Assembly (NCBI GenBank): GCA_963849635.1
Contig: CAWKIA010000038.1
Location: 1 to 64,000 of the forward strand
Direction of reading: 5' to 3'
Source: CAVRUD01 sp963849635
GTDB lineage: Bacteria; Chloroflexota; Chloroflexia; Thermomicrobiales; UBA6265
DNA: 64,000 nt
The notes below the pieces were generated by a model that searched no databases, was not told where the DNA came from, and was given only the letters and a program-made list of their open reading frames with translations. The position numbers were made by a program, and so were the translations under genes. How positions within the stretch are numbered: position 1 is the stretch's first letter; the number at the start of each line of letters is the position of its first letter. Positions 53,202 through 61,018 of the stretch are shown piece by piece.

Positions 53202-54092
53202 TCAGTCCTCCCACGTCCACCGGACCGAGCCGAGCCCGGCGCCCATGACGTAGCCGAGGCGGCCGGCGATCCGCTCTCCCGCCCGGACGCGCACGGGGGC
53301 TTCGAGACGCAGGATCTTGTCCCCATTGATCGCGTTGGTGGCACCCAGGTCGAGGCCGGGGCCCAGGTGGGCGACGCCGGTGAACCGCAGGCCGTTGACG
53401 GTGCCACCGGCGGTGGTGGTGAGCTGCACCCGGCGAGCGACGCGGGGCGCCACGGGCTGGGAGAAGTCGATGGCTGCCACCTCCACCGGCCCGGTAAGTG
53501 GGCGCACCGGGAGCGGATGCCAGCCGTGCACACCGTGGTGGAAGAGGGGCCAGTCGTGGATCGGCGCGGCGATCCGGTGGCCGTAGAAGCGGTCGTCGAC
53601 CTCGACCAGGTCGATCCTGGTGGTGTAACGCTCGGGGATGAGGCGCGTATGGGGACCGATCACCCCGCGCGCGTGAAAGGTGTTGAGGACGGGGACCTGC
53701 CGTTCGTCGATTAAGCCGGTATCGATCAACTCGGCGATGACGACATCCACGGCCTGGGGAAGGTCAACCGTGTGGGCATCGCCCGTGACGACGGTGATCT
53801 GGTCGGCGACGCCGTTCGCGGCGGCCGTCAGGGGCAGCCAATAGGCGAGGATTGGATCGAGCTCGATCGCGATCACATGGCCGGCGCCGGCCGCGGCGGC
53901 GGCCAGGGAGAGGATGCCGGAGCCCGCCCCCGCCTCGACGACCGTATCGCCGGGCCGCACTTTCCGCGCAATCGCCGTCATGAGTGCTTCGGTCCGCACC
54001 TGATCGCGGAGGCACCAATGGGCCGGGTCGGACGATGACCATCCCGGGGATTCGGTCTCGGGCATGCGCTGGAGGACGGTCGTATCGCTCAT
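53202..54092 (-). CDS. PRMT-like SAM-dependent methyltransferase
   Basis: A 296-residue enzyme. Motif I is VVEAGAGSGILSLAAAAAG, followed by VIAIELDP. The strand-4 loop reads VVIAELIDTGLIDERQV, with two glutamates spaced as in the double-E loop of protein arginine methyltransferases. A beta-barrel-like C-terminal half (GWHPLPVRPLTGPVEVAAID, VNGLRFTGVAHLG) also fits PRMT. So a guanidino or amino nitrogen is the likely target. Its ATG overlaps the stop of the arginine decarboxylase (ATGA), which links the two. Confidence 0.8.
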   Translation of the reverse strand: MSDTTVLQRMPETESPGWSSSDPAHWCLRDQVRTEALMTAIARKVRPGDTVVEAGAGSGILSLAAAAAGAGHVIAIELDPILAYWLPLTAAANGVADQITVVTGDAHTVDLPQAVDVVIAELIDTGLIDERQVPVLNTFHARGVIGPHTRLIPERYTTRIDLVEVDDRFYGHRIAAPIHDWPLFHHGVHGWHPLPVRPLTGPVEVAAIDFSQPVAPRVARRVQLTTTAGGTVNGLRFTGVAHLGPGLDLGATNAINGDKILRLEAPVRVRAGERIAGRLGYVMGAGLGSVRWTWED

Positions 54093-54658
54093 CGCCAACC
54101 TTCCTCCTGGTAAACGGCGATGGCGAGGGCAGTGGTCGGCTCCGTGCCGACCCGCGCGGCGACGATCCTTCGTTGGATCTCGACCCGCCCCTTGGCGACC
54201 TGGCGGATCTCGCACAGATCGCGGATGGCGGAAACCAGGTGGCAATCCATCTCTGCCTCGATCTCCTCCGGTGAACCTTCGGGGTACTCGGCGTGGTGCT
54301 CGACGAAGACGCCGCGGCCGTCGCACCATTGCGCCCAGGCGAGCCCAGCGGCGACGACCGCGCCGGGCGTGGCCGAGCGGGACGACGCCATCACGATGTA
54401 GAGCCGGTGGCCCCACTCGTCTTGAGGGCGCTCGCAGCGATCCAGGACGACGACCTCGGCGCCGGGGGGGATGACCGAGGAGAGCGGGATCAGGTTGTAG
54501 TTGTGAATGCCGCATCGCCACAGGGCGTGGTCGAATGAGGAGATCGGCGTGTTCCCGGTCCCGATCGCGGTGGCGACCTCGATCCGAAGGCCGGACGGGG
54601 AGTTCACCCCGGTAGTGGGCGATGTGATGCGGACGGCGTTGGATTTGGATGACGTCAT
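54089..54658 (-). CDS. Pyruvoyl-dependent arginine decarboxylase
   Basis: PvlArgDC converts arginine to agmatine with a pyruvoyl group made by self-cleavage. The 189-residue chain has GTGNTPISSFDHALWRCGI and NYNLIPLSSVIPPGAEV; cleavage is expected between the two serines of LSSV near residue 60. AQWCDGRGVFVEHHAEYPEG and TTALAIAVYQEEGW also match the family. The ATG at 54,658 follows AGGAGG. It heads an operon with methyltransferase, DUF2156 and GNAT genes, so agmatine is probably a building block and not a free end product. Confidence 0.9.
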   Translation of the reverse strand: MTSSKSNAVRITSPTTGVNSPSGLRIEVATAIGTGNTPISSFDHALWRCGIHNYNLIPLSSVIPPGAEVVVLDRCERPQDEWGHRLYIVMASSRSATPGAVVAAGLAWAQWCDGRGVFVEHHAEYPEGSPEEIEAEMDCHLVSAIRDLCEIRQVAKGRVEIQRRIVAARVGTEPTTALAIAVYQEEGWR

Positions 54659-54661
54659 CAA

Positions 54662-55012
54662 AAGGGGTCCTCCTGGCCCCAGGTCCGGCCGGTGCCGAGC
54701 CTACGTGGATCTGTTCCGCAAAGTCACACGTCAATTCGACGGGTGCCGCGGATTCGGGGCACTATGGGAAGGAGGTACGAGGGAACCTGTTCACGTTCGC
54801 GGAACAGGTGGGATGTACGCGGACGAACCACATTGCCGTAGGTGCAGTAGGACCAACGTCCAGGGGTCGGTGCGTTACTCCCGACGTCGTTGGCTTTCCG
54901 CGTGAATCCATGGTGCCGGGGACGGCCTGGTGTCGCAATCGGAAAGATTCCGGAAAATGGGCGGAGGTGGCAGCAGACGGCCGGAATCTTTAAGGTGCTT
55001 GGCAGGCAGTGC
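54662..55012. other. Gap between LuxR-type gene and decarboxylase operon
   Basis: About 350 bases that should contain the promoter of the decarboxylase operon. Open frames on either strand lack motifs. I see no clear -35/-10 pair. Confidence 0.4.
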
Positions 55013-55321
55013 TCAGATCAATCCGCGCCGGATCGCCAGGGCGACGAGGTGCTCGGTGGTCATCGCCTCGAGTTGGGTGCGGATCACGGCGATCTGGCTG
55101 TAGATGCTCCCGGGCTGGACGTAGCGGGCAGCGGCGATCTCCTGCACGGTTTCGCCATCGGCCAGGCGCTGGATGGTGTCGAGCTGGCGCTCGGTGAGTT
55201 CGACCGGCGGGATGAGGGCGGGGCTGGGCGGTGACTTGCGGCCGATCAGCGGGTCCGGCCCGCTGGCCGCGAACGACGGGATCACTGCAGCGTTCCGTGC
55301 TGACGCCGGGCCGATCTCCAC
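55013..55321 (-). CDS. Small LuxR-type HTH protein
   Basis: A 102-residue protein. The C-terminal 60 residues read ELTERQLDTIQRLADGETVQ, EIAAARYVQPGSIYSQIAVI and end LVALAIRRGLI, a GerE-like helix-turn-helix. The N-terminal 40 residues are without known domain. It lies upstream of the decarboxylase operon on the same strand with a 350-base gap, so it may regulate it. The start is uncertain. Confidence 0.6.
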   Translation of the reverse strand: MEIGPASARNAAVIPSFAASGPDPLIGRKSPPSPALIPPVELTERQLDTIQRLADGETVQEIAAARYVQPGSIYSQIAVIRTQLEAMTTEHLVALAIRRGLI

Positions 55322-55578
55322 GGGACGTCACTTTCCGCGTTCGGGGTTGGTCCAATCGCCCGATTATCCGGACCCCAGCGAAACCGGTCAATCCCTTAAA
55401 TGAGAGAGGATCAGATCGCCATTGCAGAGGCACTGATCGGCGCAAACGACCGCCTCTGACGCATGTATGATCGGTCCGGAGTATGGTCGGCCCCAGCCTC
55501 GCAACGACATGTCAGACTCTCGGCAAGGATCGATCGGGATGGTGGGCATGGCTTGACCATGATCAGAATGGGGTGACG

Positions 55579-56067
55579 ATGATGGGCACAGCGAATCCGC
55601 GGCGGTGGGATGGCGATGAGCGTGGGACAGGATTGGGCGATGGTCTCGCCGGAGCGGACGGCCTACGGGCGCTACTGGCGGCGATGGCCGCGCCGGGATG
55701 GATAACCGAGGAACCAGATGCCCACCTGCTGCCACACCTGCGCCGCGCCTGCGCCGAACCCGGATCGCCCTGGACACTCGAGCGCGAGGCGATCGAGGAG
55801 GCCGGCGTCTACCGGGTCGGCCTGACCTGGGCCCGGCCGGCCGGATCGATGCGATCGCTCACCGCCGACCTCTTCGCTCTGGTCGGGACGATTGCGGAGA
55901 ACCAGACGCACATCGGCCAAGCTATCGAGGGTGACGCGGTCGTCTTCCAAGTGGCGACCGGGATGATGCCCGGGGATGGAGGATTCAGCGGTCATGGCCA
56001 CGTGCTGGAGTTCCGCATCACCGGGCCCCGGATCCCCGCGCTGATTGCCGGCGCCCGCAAAGCTTGA
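55579..56067 (+). CDS. Hypothetical protein
   Basis: A 162-residue protein starting MMGTANPRRWDGDERGTGLG. It contains LLAAMAAPGWITEEPDAHLL, SPWTLEREAIEEAGVYRVGL and MRSLTADLFALVGTIAENQT. The composition is acidic and mixed alpha/beta. I do not recognise a family. Its stop lies inside the promoter of the following ArsR gene. A start at 55,483 is possible but would add a stretch without conserved look. Confidence 0.5.
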   Translation: MMGTANPRRWDGDERGTGLGDGLAGADGLRALLAAMAAPGWITEEPDAHLLPHLRRACAEPGSPWTLEREAIEEAGVYRVGLTWARPAGSMRSLTADLFALVGTIAENQTHIGQAIEGDAVVFQVATGMMPGDGGFSGHGHVLEFRITGPRIPALIAGARKA

Positions 56068-56104
56068 CATCAGGCCACGGTGATTATATAACTCATATAT
56101 TATA
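56064..56104 (+). promoter_or_regulatory. Promoter and AT-rich operator of the ArsR gene
   Basis: TTGACA at 56,064-56,069, a 17-base spacer and TATAAC at 56,087-56,092 form a near-consensus promoter. The overlapping string TATATAACTCATATATTATA is an imperfect palindrome and stands out in this GC-rich sequence; it is a likely binding site for the ArsR protein itself. Confidence 0.6.
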
Positions 56105-56121
56105 GAAAGAGAGTGTTATAT

Positions 56122-56475
56122 ATGAATGCCGATCATCTCAGCGCCGTCTTCGGAGCCCTTGCCGATCCAACGCGGCGAGCGATTCTGGCACGGCTCACCC
56201 AGGGCGACGCCAATGTCGCCGAGCTGGCGGCGCCATTCTCGGTCTCCCAACCGGCGATCTCGCGCCACCTCAAGGTGCTGGAGCAGGCGGGGCTGATCTC
56301 GCGCAGGCGCCGGGCGACCGCCCGCCTCAGCCACCTTGAGGCGGCGCCCCTGCGGGAAGCGACAGACTGGCTGGCGGCCTACCGCGCATATTGGGAGGAG
56401 AATTATTCGAGACTGGATGACTTGCTTGCGACGCTCACCGATACGCCACCGGAGCCGAGTCGGCGGACCGATTGA
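56122..56475 (+). CDS. ArsR-family transcriptional regulator
   Basis: A 117-residue winged-helix protein: VFGALADPTRRAILARLTQG, PFSVSQPAISRHLKVLEQAG and LISRRRRATARLSHLEAAPL. No metal-binding cysteine motif is present, so this is of the SdpR/metal-independent type that usually precedes an SRPBCC (AHSA1) gene. Here such a gene lies at 57,980, with a MITE and an IS between them. The ATG at 56,122 was chosen; a GTG at 56,113 is an alternative. Confidence 0.9.
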   Translation: MNADHLSAVFGALADPTRRAILARLTQGDANVAELAAPFSVSQPAISRHLKVLEQAGLISRRRRATARLSHLEAAPLREATDWLAAYRAYWEENYSRLDDLLATLTDTPPEPSRRTD

Positions 56476-56694
56476 CTCGGTGGTCGGTCGAAACCAAGCT
56501 CCCTGTGCAGGCTCCTCTGTCCGATTGGACCAGAAAGTGATACCGCCCCGCCCCACCCGGTCATCCCGAGCTTGCCGAGGGATCTAGAAGGACAAGAAGT
56601 CACATCGAAGCCCCGGTCTCCGAGAAAACGGCATCGTTCTCTCGCAGACGGCAGCAAGATCGAACCGCCGTCTCCATCGAGATCCCTCGACAAG

Positions 56695-57852
56695 TGGCGG
56701 ACCGGGGAGAGGGGTAACGGGTGTGCGGGGAGAGAGGTACACCTGATGGGTGTGGGGAGGAGGGGGAGGATGGTGGAGGAGCAGTGGTGATGAGTTGGAG
56801 GAGGTGTGGAACTGGGGAGGGAGGAGCGAGTGGGAGTTGTGGGCGCTATGGGATGGGAGAGGGCTACAAGTGGCTGACGCTGGGGGGGCTGGGGGGGGGG
56901 CTGGGATGGTGCGGGTGCTGCGGTGCGGCTGGACACGGCTGCTGGAGGAGCGGGTGGTGGCGGTGCGGGGGGCATGACTTGGGGTGGGGCAGATCCACAC
57001 TGCCTGCAGCAGCAGGGGGTGGGCGACGTGGCGCGAGCACGATCACCGCGATCTGCGCGCACGACCTCCTGGCGCGGCGCGACACCCGCACGTGGCAGCG
57101 CTTCGAGCACGCGCGCCAACGACCTGTGGCAACTCGATTTCCTGGGCCACCGCCCGTCGAGGACGGTAGCGGGTGCACCGCTGACCGTCCTCGACGACCA
57201 TTCCCGCTTCCTGCTCGCCTTGTCGCCTGCTCCTGCGAGGAGCAGAGGTGGTAGGCGCACCTGACCGCCTGCTTCCGCCGCTACGGGTTGCCCGGGCGAT
57301 CTGACCGACAACGGCCGCCTGGGGCACCAGCGGCGGCGGCGGCCTCACCGCTTGGCGGCCTGGCTGCTGGCCTGGGAATCTCCCCGCGCACGGGCGCGCC
57401 TACCACCCCAGACCCAGGGCAAGGTCGAGCGCATGCACGGCACGATCGCCGCCGACGTCTTCGCCCACCGTTCCCTCCCTGATCTGGCTGCTTGCCAGCC
57501 CGCCTTCGACGCCTTCCGCCAGGTCTACAACCACGACCGCCCGCATGAGGCCCTCGCCTACGCCGTGCCCGCCAGCCGCTACGCCGCCAGTTCCCGGGCC
57601 TTTCCCGAGCCGCGCGCCGATCACCTCCAGGATGATCAGGTCCGCCTGGTGCGGGACCAGGGGGCGATCAGCTTCCGCGGTCGGAGCTGGTTCGTCAGTC
57701 GCGGCCTGATCGGGCTGCCGGTGGCGGTGCGGCCGACCACACCGATGACTCTTCCAGGTGTCTTTTGTCGGCGTGAGGTCGCCACCCTCGACTCGCGCCC
57801 AGAGCGGTGTAACCTCTGTCCCCGCACACCGTTACCCCTCTCCCGGTCGACA
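56695..57852 (+). mobile_element. IS481-like insertion sequence, degenerate
   Basis: A 1,158-base element with about 40-base inverted ends: TGGCGGACCGGGGAGAGGGG on the left and TGTCGACCGGGAGAGGGGTA as the complement of the right. Both ends continue to GTGCGGGGA. It is flanked by the 6-base direct repeat GACAAG (56,689-56,694 and 57,853-57,858). It lies within MITE copy 2. The transposase is broken and part of the element is a G-rich, low-complexity stretch. Confidence 0.85.
57060..57800 (+). pseudogene. IS481/rve-type transposase, frameshifted
   Basis: Pieces in three frames: WQRFEHAR, then NDLWQLDFLGHRP with the first catalytic Asp, LTVLDDHSRFLLAL with the second, and TQGKVERMHGTIAADVFAHR with the Glu. 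VYNHDRPHEALAYAVPASRY is the typical C-terminal motif of IS481 enzymes, followed by a beta-strand-rich tail. The N-terminal HTH part is not recognisable; that place is a G-rich stretch (56,720-56,990). At least three frameshifts make it inactive or badly sequenced. Confidence 0.75.
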
Positions 57853-57979
57853 GACAAGCTCGGGATGACGGGGGGAGTCAGGGCGACAACGACATCCCAA
57901 CGCGGGCAAGTGAGCCTGCTCGGAGTACTAGCGGATATCCCGGGCGGCGCGCCGCCCTCGACTTGTGGAGGAGAGCATC

Positions 57980-58465
57980 GTGGCTGATGTCCAGATCGTT
58001 GCCGAACCCGGCGTGCCCCAGATCTTGATTACCCGTGAGTTCGCCGCATCGCCTGAGGCGCTCTTCCGGGCCCACACCGAGCCGGAACTGCTGTTGCAGT
58101 GGCTCGGACCCCGCCGCCTGGCGATGGTCATCGACACCTTCGAGCCATGCGACGGTGGCAAGTGGCGCTACATCAATCGGGAGGAGGACGGGACGGAATA
58201 CGGCTTCCACGGGGTTTTTCACGGGACGCCGTCGCTGGAGGGCATCGTCCAGACCTTCGAGTACGAGGGCGCCCCGGGCCACGTCTCCCTGGAGACGGTG
58301 ACGTTCGAGAGGCAGGGCGCCAAGACGCTGCTCTACCAGAACGCCGTCTTCCAGACTGTTGCGGACCGGGATGCAGCGATCATCGGGTCCGGGATGGAGG
58401 GGGGCATCCGGGACAGCTTCGACCGCCTGGACGAACTGATCGCGAGCGGAACGCTGGGCGCGTAG
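57980..58465 (+). CDS. SRPBCC/AHSA1-domain protein
   Basis: The 161-residue protein has the START-like fold: ILITREFAASPEALFRAHTE, LLLQWLGPRRLAMVIDTFEP, GGKWRYINREEDG and HGVFHGTPSLEGIVQTFEYE. The end DSFDRLDELIASG is the family helix. The GTG start follows GGAGGAG. These proteins bind hydrophobic ligands and are commonly coupled to an upstream ArsR-type regulator, as here before the IS insertion. Confidence 0.88.
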   Translation: MADVQIVAEPGVPQILITREFAASPEALFRAHTEPELLLQWLGPRRLAMVIDTFEPCDGGKWRYINREEDGTEYGFHGVFHGTPSLEGIVQTFEYEGAPGHVSLETVTFERQGAKTLLYQNAVFQTVADRDAAIIGSGMEGGIRDSFDRLDELIASGTLGA

Positions 58466-58529
58466 CGCCCCTGTGTCTGCAAATTGATGTCCCTTGGATC
58501 CGATCTACCGACGGGAGAAGTGCGAAACG

Positions 58530-58934
58530 ATGAACTGGACGCTCGAAGTGGTCGTGGTGCCGGTGTCGGATCTGGACAGGGCGAAAGCCTTCTATGCGGA
58601 GCAGGCGGGGTTCGCGGTCGATCACGATACATCGATAAGCGACGAGATGCGGCTGATCCAGTTGACGCCACCCGGCTCCAGCTGCTCGATCGTAATCGGC
58701 AGCGGCATCGCGAAGATGGCGCCTGGGTCGCTGCAGGGCCTGCAACTCGTGGTAAGCGATATCCAGGCCGCCCGGGAGATGTTGGCGGGGCGGGGCGTAG
58801 CGGTCAGCCCGGTGCAGCATTTCGAGGGAGCCACGCTGGTCGACGGACCCGGAGATCGCTGGAACTCGTTTATCTTCTTCCAGGACCCGGACGGCAACGG
58901 CTGGACAGTCCAGGAGCGCCCGGCCGGTGAGTGA
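58530..58934 (+). CDS. VOC-family (glyoxalase-like) protein
   Basis: A 134-residue protein: TLEVVVVPVSDLDRAKAFYA, FAVDHDTSISDEMRLIQLTP and FIFFQDPDGNGWTVQERP. This is one complete vicinal-oxygen-chelate repeat pair. Only some of the metal ligands of true glyoxalases are evident, so it could be an enzyme or a binding protein. It lies 64 bases after the SRPBCC gene and overlaps the AlkD gene by 8 bases, so the three probably form one transcript. Confidence 0.87.
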   Translation: MNWTLEVVVVPVSDLDRAKAFYAEQAGFAVDHDTSISDEMRLIQLTPPGSSCSIVIGSGIAKMAPGSLQGLQLVVSDIQAAREMLAGRGVAVSPVQHFEGATLVDGPGDRWNSFIFFQDPDGNGWTVQERPAGE

Positions 58935-59664
58935 GGTCGAGCTGACGGCGGAGCGGTTCATCGAGCGGCTGCGGGCGGTCCAGTCCGATGTGGAGCTGGC
59001 CAAGATCCAGCGCTACTTCAAGGCGGGCGCGGGCGAGTACGGTGAGGGCGATACCTTCCTGGGCGTGCGCATGGGCGATGTCTTCGCCCTGGCCAAGGAG
59101 TTCATCGAGCTGCCGCCGGCCGAGATCGAGCGGTTGCTGGAGAGCCATCTTCATGAGGTGCGGGCCGGCGGCCTGAGCGTGATGGACAAGCAGGCGCGGC
59201 GGAAGAAGACGCCCGAATCCCGTCGCAAGGAGCTGTACGACCTCTATCTGGGCCGGATGGACCGGATCAACAACTGGGATCTGGTCGATGTCGCCGCGCC
59301 GTTCGTGGTCGGCGGCTACCTCTTTGCGTTCGAAAAACCGCGCGATGTCCTCTATGAGCTGGCCCGCTCGGCGAACGTCTGGGAGCGACGCACGGCGATC
59401 GCGAGTACGGCGTATTTCCTGCGCCAGGACGAGGCGGACGACACGTTTCGAATCGGCGAGGTCCTGCTCTACGACCCCGAGGACATCATCAACAAGGCGG
59501 TCGGGGGATGGCTCCGGGTGGCGGGCGATATCGACCGGCCACGGTTGCTGGCCCTGCTGGATGCGCACGCGGCGAGGATGCCGCGCGTCACCCTCCGCTT
59601 CGCCCTGGAGCACGCCGGGGCGGATGAGCGGGCGCACTATATGGGGGTGAGGCGAGAGAACTGA
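58927..59664 (+). CDS. DNA alkylation repair protein (AlkD-like)
   Basis: A 245-residue HEAT-repeat glycosylase. Matches include DTFLGVRMGDVFALAKEF, RINNWDLVDVAAPFVVGGYL (the NxWDxVD motif with the catalytic-site Asp) and ANVWERRTAIASTAYFLRQD. The end DPEDIINKAVGGWLRVAGD is also typical. Such enzymes remove positively charged alkylated bases. It is the last gene of the SRPBCC-VOC-AlkD series. Confidence 0.92.
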   Translation: MSEVELTAERFIERLRAVQSDVELAKIQRYFKAGAGEYGEGDTFLGVRMGDVFALAKEFIELPPAEIERLLESHLHEVRAGGLSVMDKQARRKKTPESRRKELYDLYLGRMDRINNWDLVDVAAPFVVGGYLFAFEKPRDVLYELARSANVWERRTAIASTAYFLRQDEADDTFRIGEVLLYDPEDIINKAVGGWLRVAGDIDRPRLLALLDAHAARMPRVTLRFALEHAGADERAHYMGVRREN

Positions 59665-60074
59665 GAACGGGATCCAAGTCCAAGTTCCAAGTTCCAAGAA
59701 CGCCTCCACCCCCCCGTCCCTCTTCCACTCGCTCATTCGTGGCGCGGCAGGGGACGGGGGATGATCGCCTGGAAAGATATGAACCGCATCGCTCTCCCAC
59801 CCCGCCGTCATCCTGAGCTTGCGAAGGATCTTGGCGCGTGAGCGCCTTCGTGCTCGTTGGAGAACACGAGCACTCTGGGTCGGCAACAAAGGCCGTAAAC
59901 GGCCAAGATCCTTCGCTCCGCTCAGGATGACGTTGGGGTGGGGAGGCACGGCAGGATGCGTCGATCTCGCCCTACCCCTTGTGCCCCATTTGCGGCTCCC
60001 CCTAGAATCCGAGAACTCCCGACCTGGGAGCGGGCCCGCCGTTGGCTCGAGGCACGATCGTCCAGGGGGAGCAC
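59665..60074. other. Gap containing MITE copy 3
   Basis: About 410 bases between the AlkD gene and the LLM oxidoreductase gene. It holds a short tandem CCAAGTTCCAAGTTCCAAG at 59,676-59,698 and the MITE-like element at 59,807-59,931. The remaining 140 bases probably carry the promoter for the next gene. Confidence 0.6.
59807..59931. repeat. MITE-like element, copy 3 (variant)
   Basis: A 125-base element with ends GTCATCCTGAGCTTGCGAAG and the complement of GTCATCCTGAGCGGAGCGAA, both continuing GGATCTTGGC. It is related to copies 1 and 2 through the outer GTCATCC-GAGC but has its own middle. Such CATCCTGAG repeats are common in several bacterial phyla. Confidence 0.75.
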
Positions 60075-60995
60075 ATGATGGGAGAACCGACGACCCGACC
60101 GCTAAAGGTTGGCCTGCTGCTGGTGCCATTCGAGGGGGTACCCGGGGATGGTCACCGCTGGGCGAACCTGGTGGCCCAGGCCCGGAGCGCCGAGGCGGTG
60201 GGCTTCGACTCAATCTGGGTTCCCGATCACGTGTTGTTCCGTCGCCCCGAACAGGAGGCGGAGGGGGCGTGGGAGGCATGGTCACTGCTCGCGGCGCTGG
60301 CTGCGGCGACGAACCGCGTTGAACTCGGCCCCTTCGTGCTCTGCACGGCTTGGCGCAATCCGGCCCTGCTGGCCAAGATGGCCGATACGGTCGACGAGAT
60401 CAGCGGCGGTAGGCTAGTCCTGGCGCTGGGCGCCGGGTGGAACCGGGCCGAGTTCGACGCACTGGGCGTCTCCTTCGATCACCGCTACGCCCGCTTTGCC
60501 GAGGCACTTCAGATCATCCACGGTCTGCTCCGGACCGGCCACGTCGATTTTGAAGGGACGTACTACAGCGCCCGCGACAGCGAGCTGCGGCCCCGCGGAC
60601 CGCGCCCCCAGGGTCCGCCGATCATGATCGGCACGACCGGCGAGAAGATGCTCCGCCTCACGGCCCGCTACGCCGATTGGTGGAACATCGACTGGCGCAA
60701 CCAGCCGGAACAGATCCCCCCGGTCCAGCAAGAGGTTGATGCCGCCTGCACCGATGTGGGCCGCGATCCGGGAACGCTGGTCCGGACGGCCGGGATCATG
60801 GTCGATCTCCCCGGTTACGCTGCCCGCGGGAGCCTCGCCTCCGCGCCGCTTGCCGGGTCGCCGGAGGAGGTTGCCGAGGGGCTGCGCCGCCACAGGCAAG
60901 CGGGCATCACCCACTCCATGATCTGGCTCAATACCGCCGACCCGGCGGGCGTCGAGGCCTTCGCGCCGGTGCTGGCCGAGCTCGATCGCGGGTGA
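60075..60995 (+). CDS. LLM-class F420-dependent oxidoreductase
   Basis: A 306-residue TIM-barrel flavin/F420 enzyme. Signatures are ARSAEAVGFDSIWVPDHVLF, NPALLAKMADTVDEISGGRL, LALGAGWNRAEFDALGV and MIGTTGEKMLRLTARYADWW. The ATG at 60,075 follows GGGGGAGC; an upstream frame from 60,042 was rejected. Whether it uses F420 or FMN cannot be told with certainty. The next gene, phzF-like, follows within 23 bases. Confidence 0.9.
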   Translation: MMGEPTTRPLKVGLLLVPFEGVPGDGHRWANLVAQARSAEAVGFDSIWVPDHVLFRRPEQEAEGAWEAWSLLAALAAATNRVELGPFVLCTAWRNPALLAKMADTVDEISGGRLVLALGAGWNRAEFDALGVSFDHRYARFAEALQIIHGLLRTGHVDFEGTYYSARDSELRPRGPRPQGPPIMIGTTGEKMLRLTARYADWWNIDWRNQPEQIPPVQQEVDAACTDVGRDPGTLVRTAGIMVDLPGYAARGSLASAPLAGSPEEVAEGLRRHRQAGITHSMIWLNTADPAGVEAFAPVLAELDRG

Positions 60996-61018
60996 GTCAG
61001 CGGAAGGAGTTTCCACCG

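Larger units (their letters stand above)
56560..57869. repeat. MITE-like element, copy 2, split by an IS
   Basis: Left end GTCATCCCGAGCTTGCCGAG at 56,560; right end CTCGGGATGAC finishing at 57,869. Removing the inserted IS (56,695-57,852) and one target copy leaves about 146 bases, close to the 145 bases of copy 1. An internal CATCGAGATCCCTCGACAAG is shared with copy 1. The middle also folds. Confidence 0.8.
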
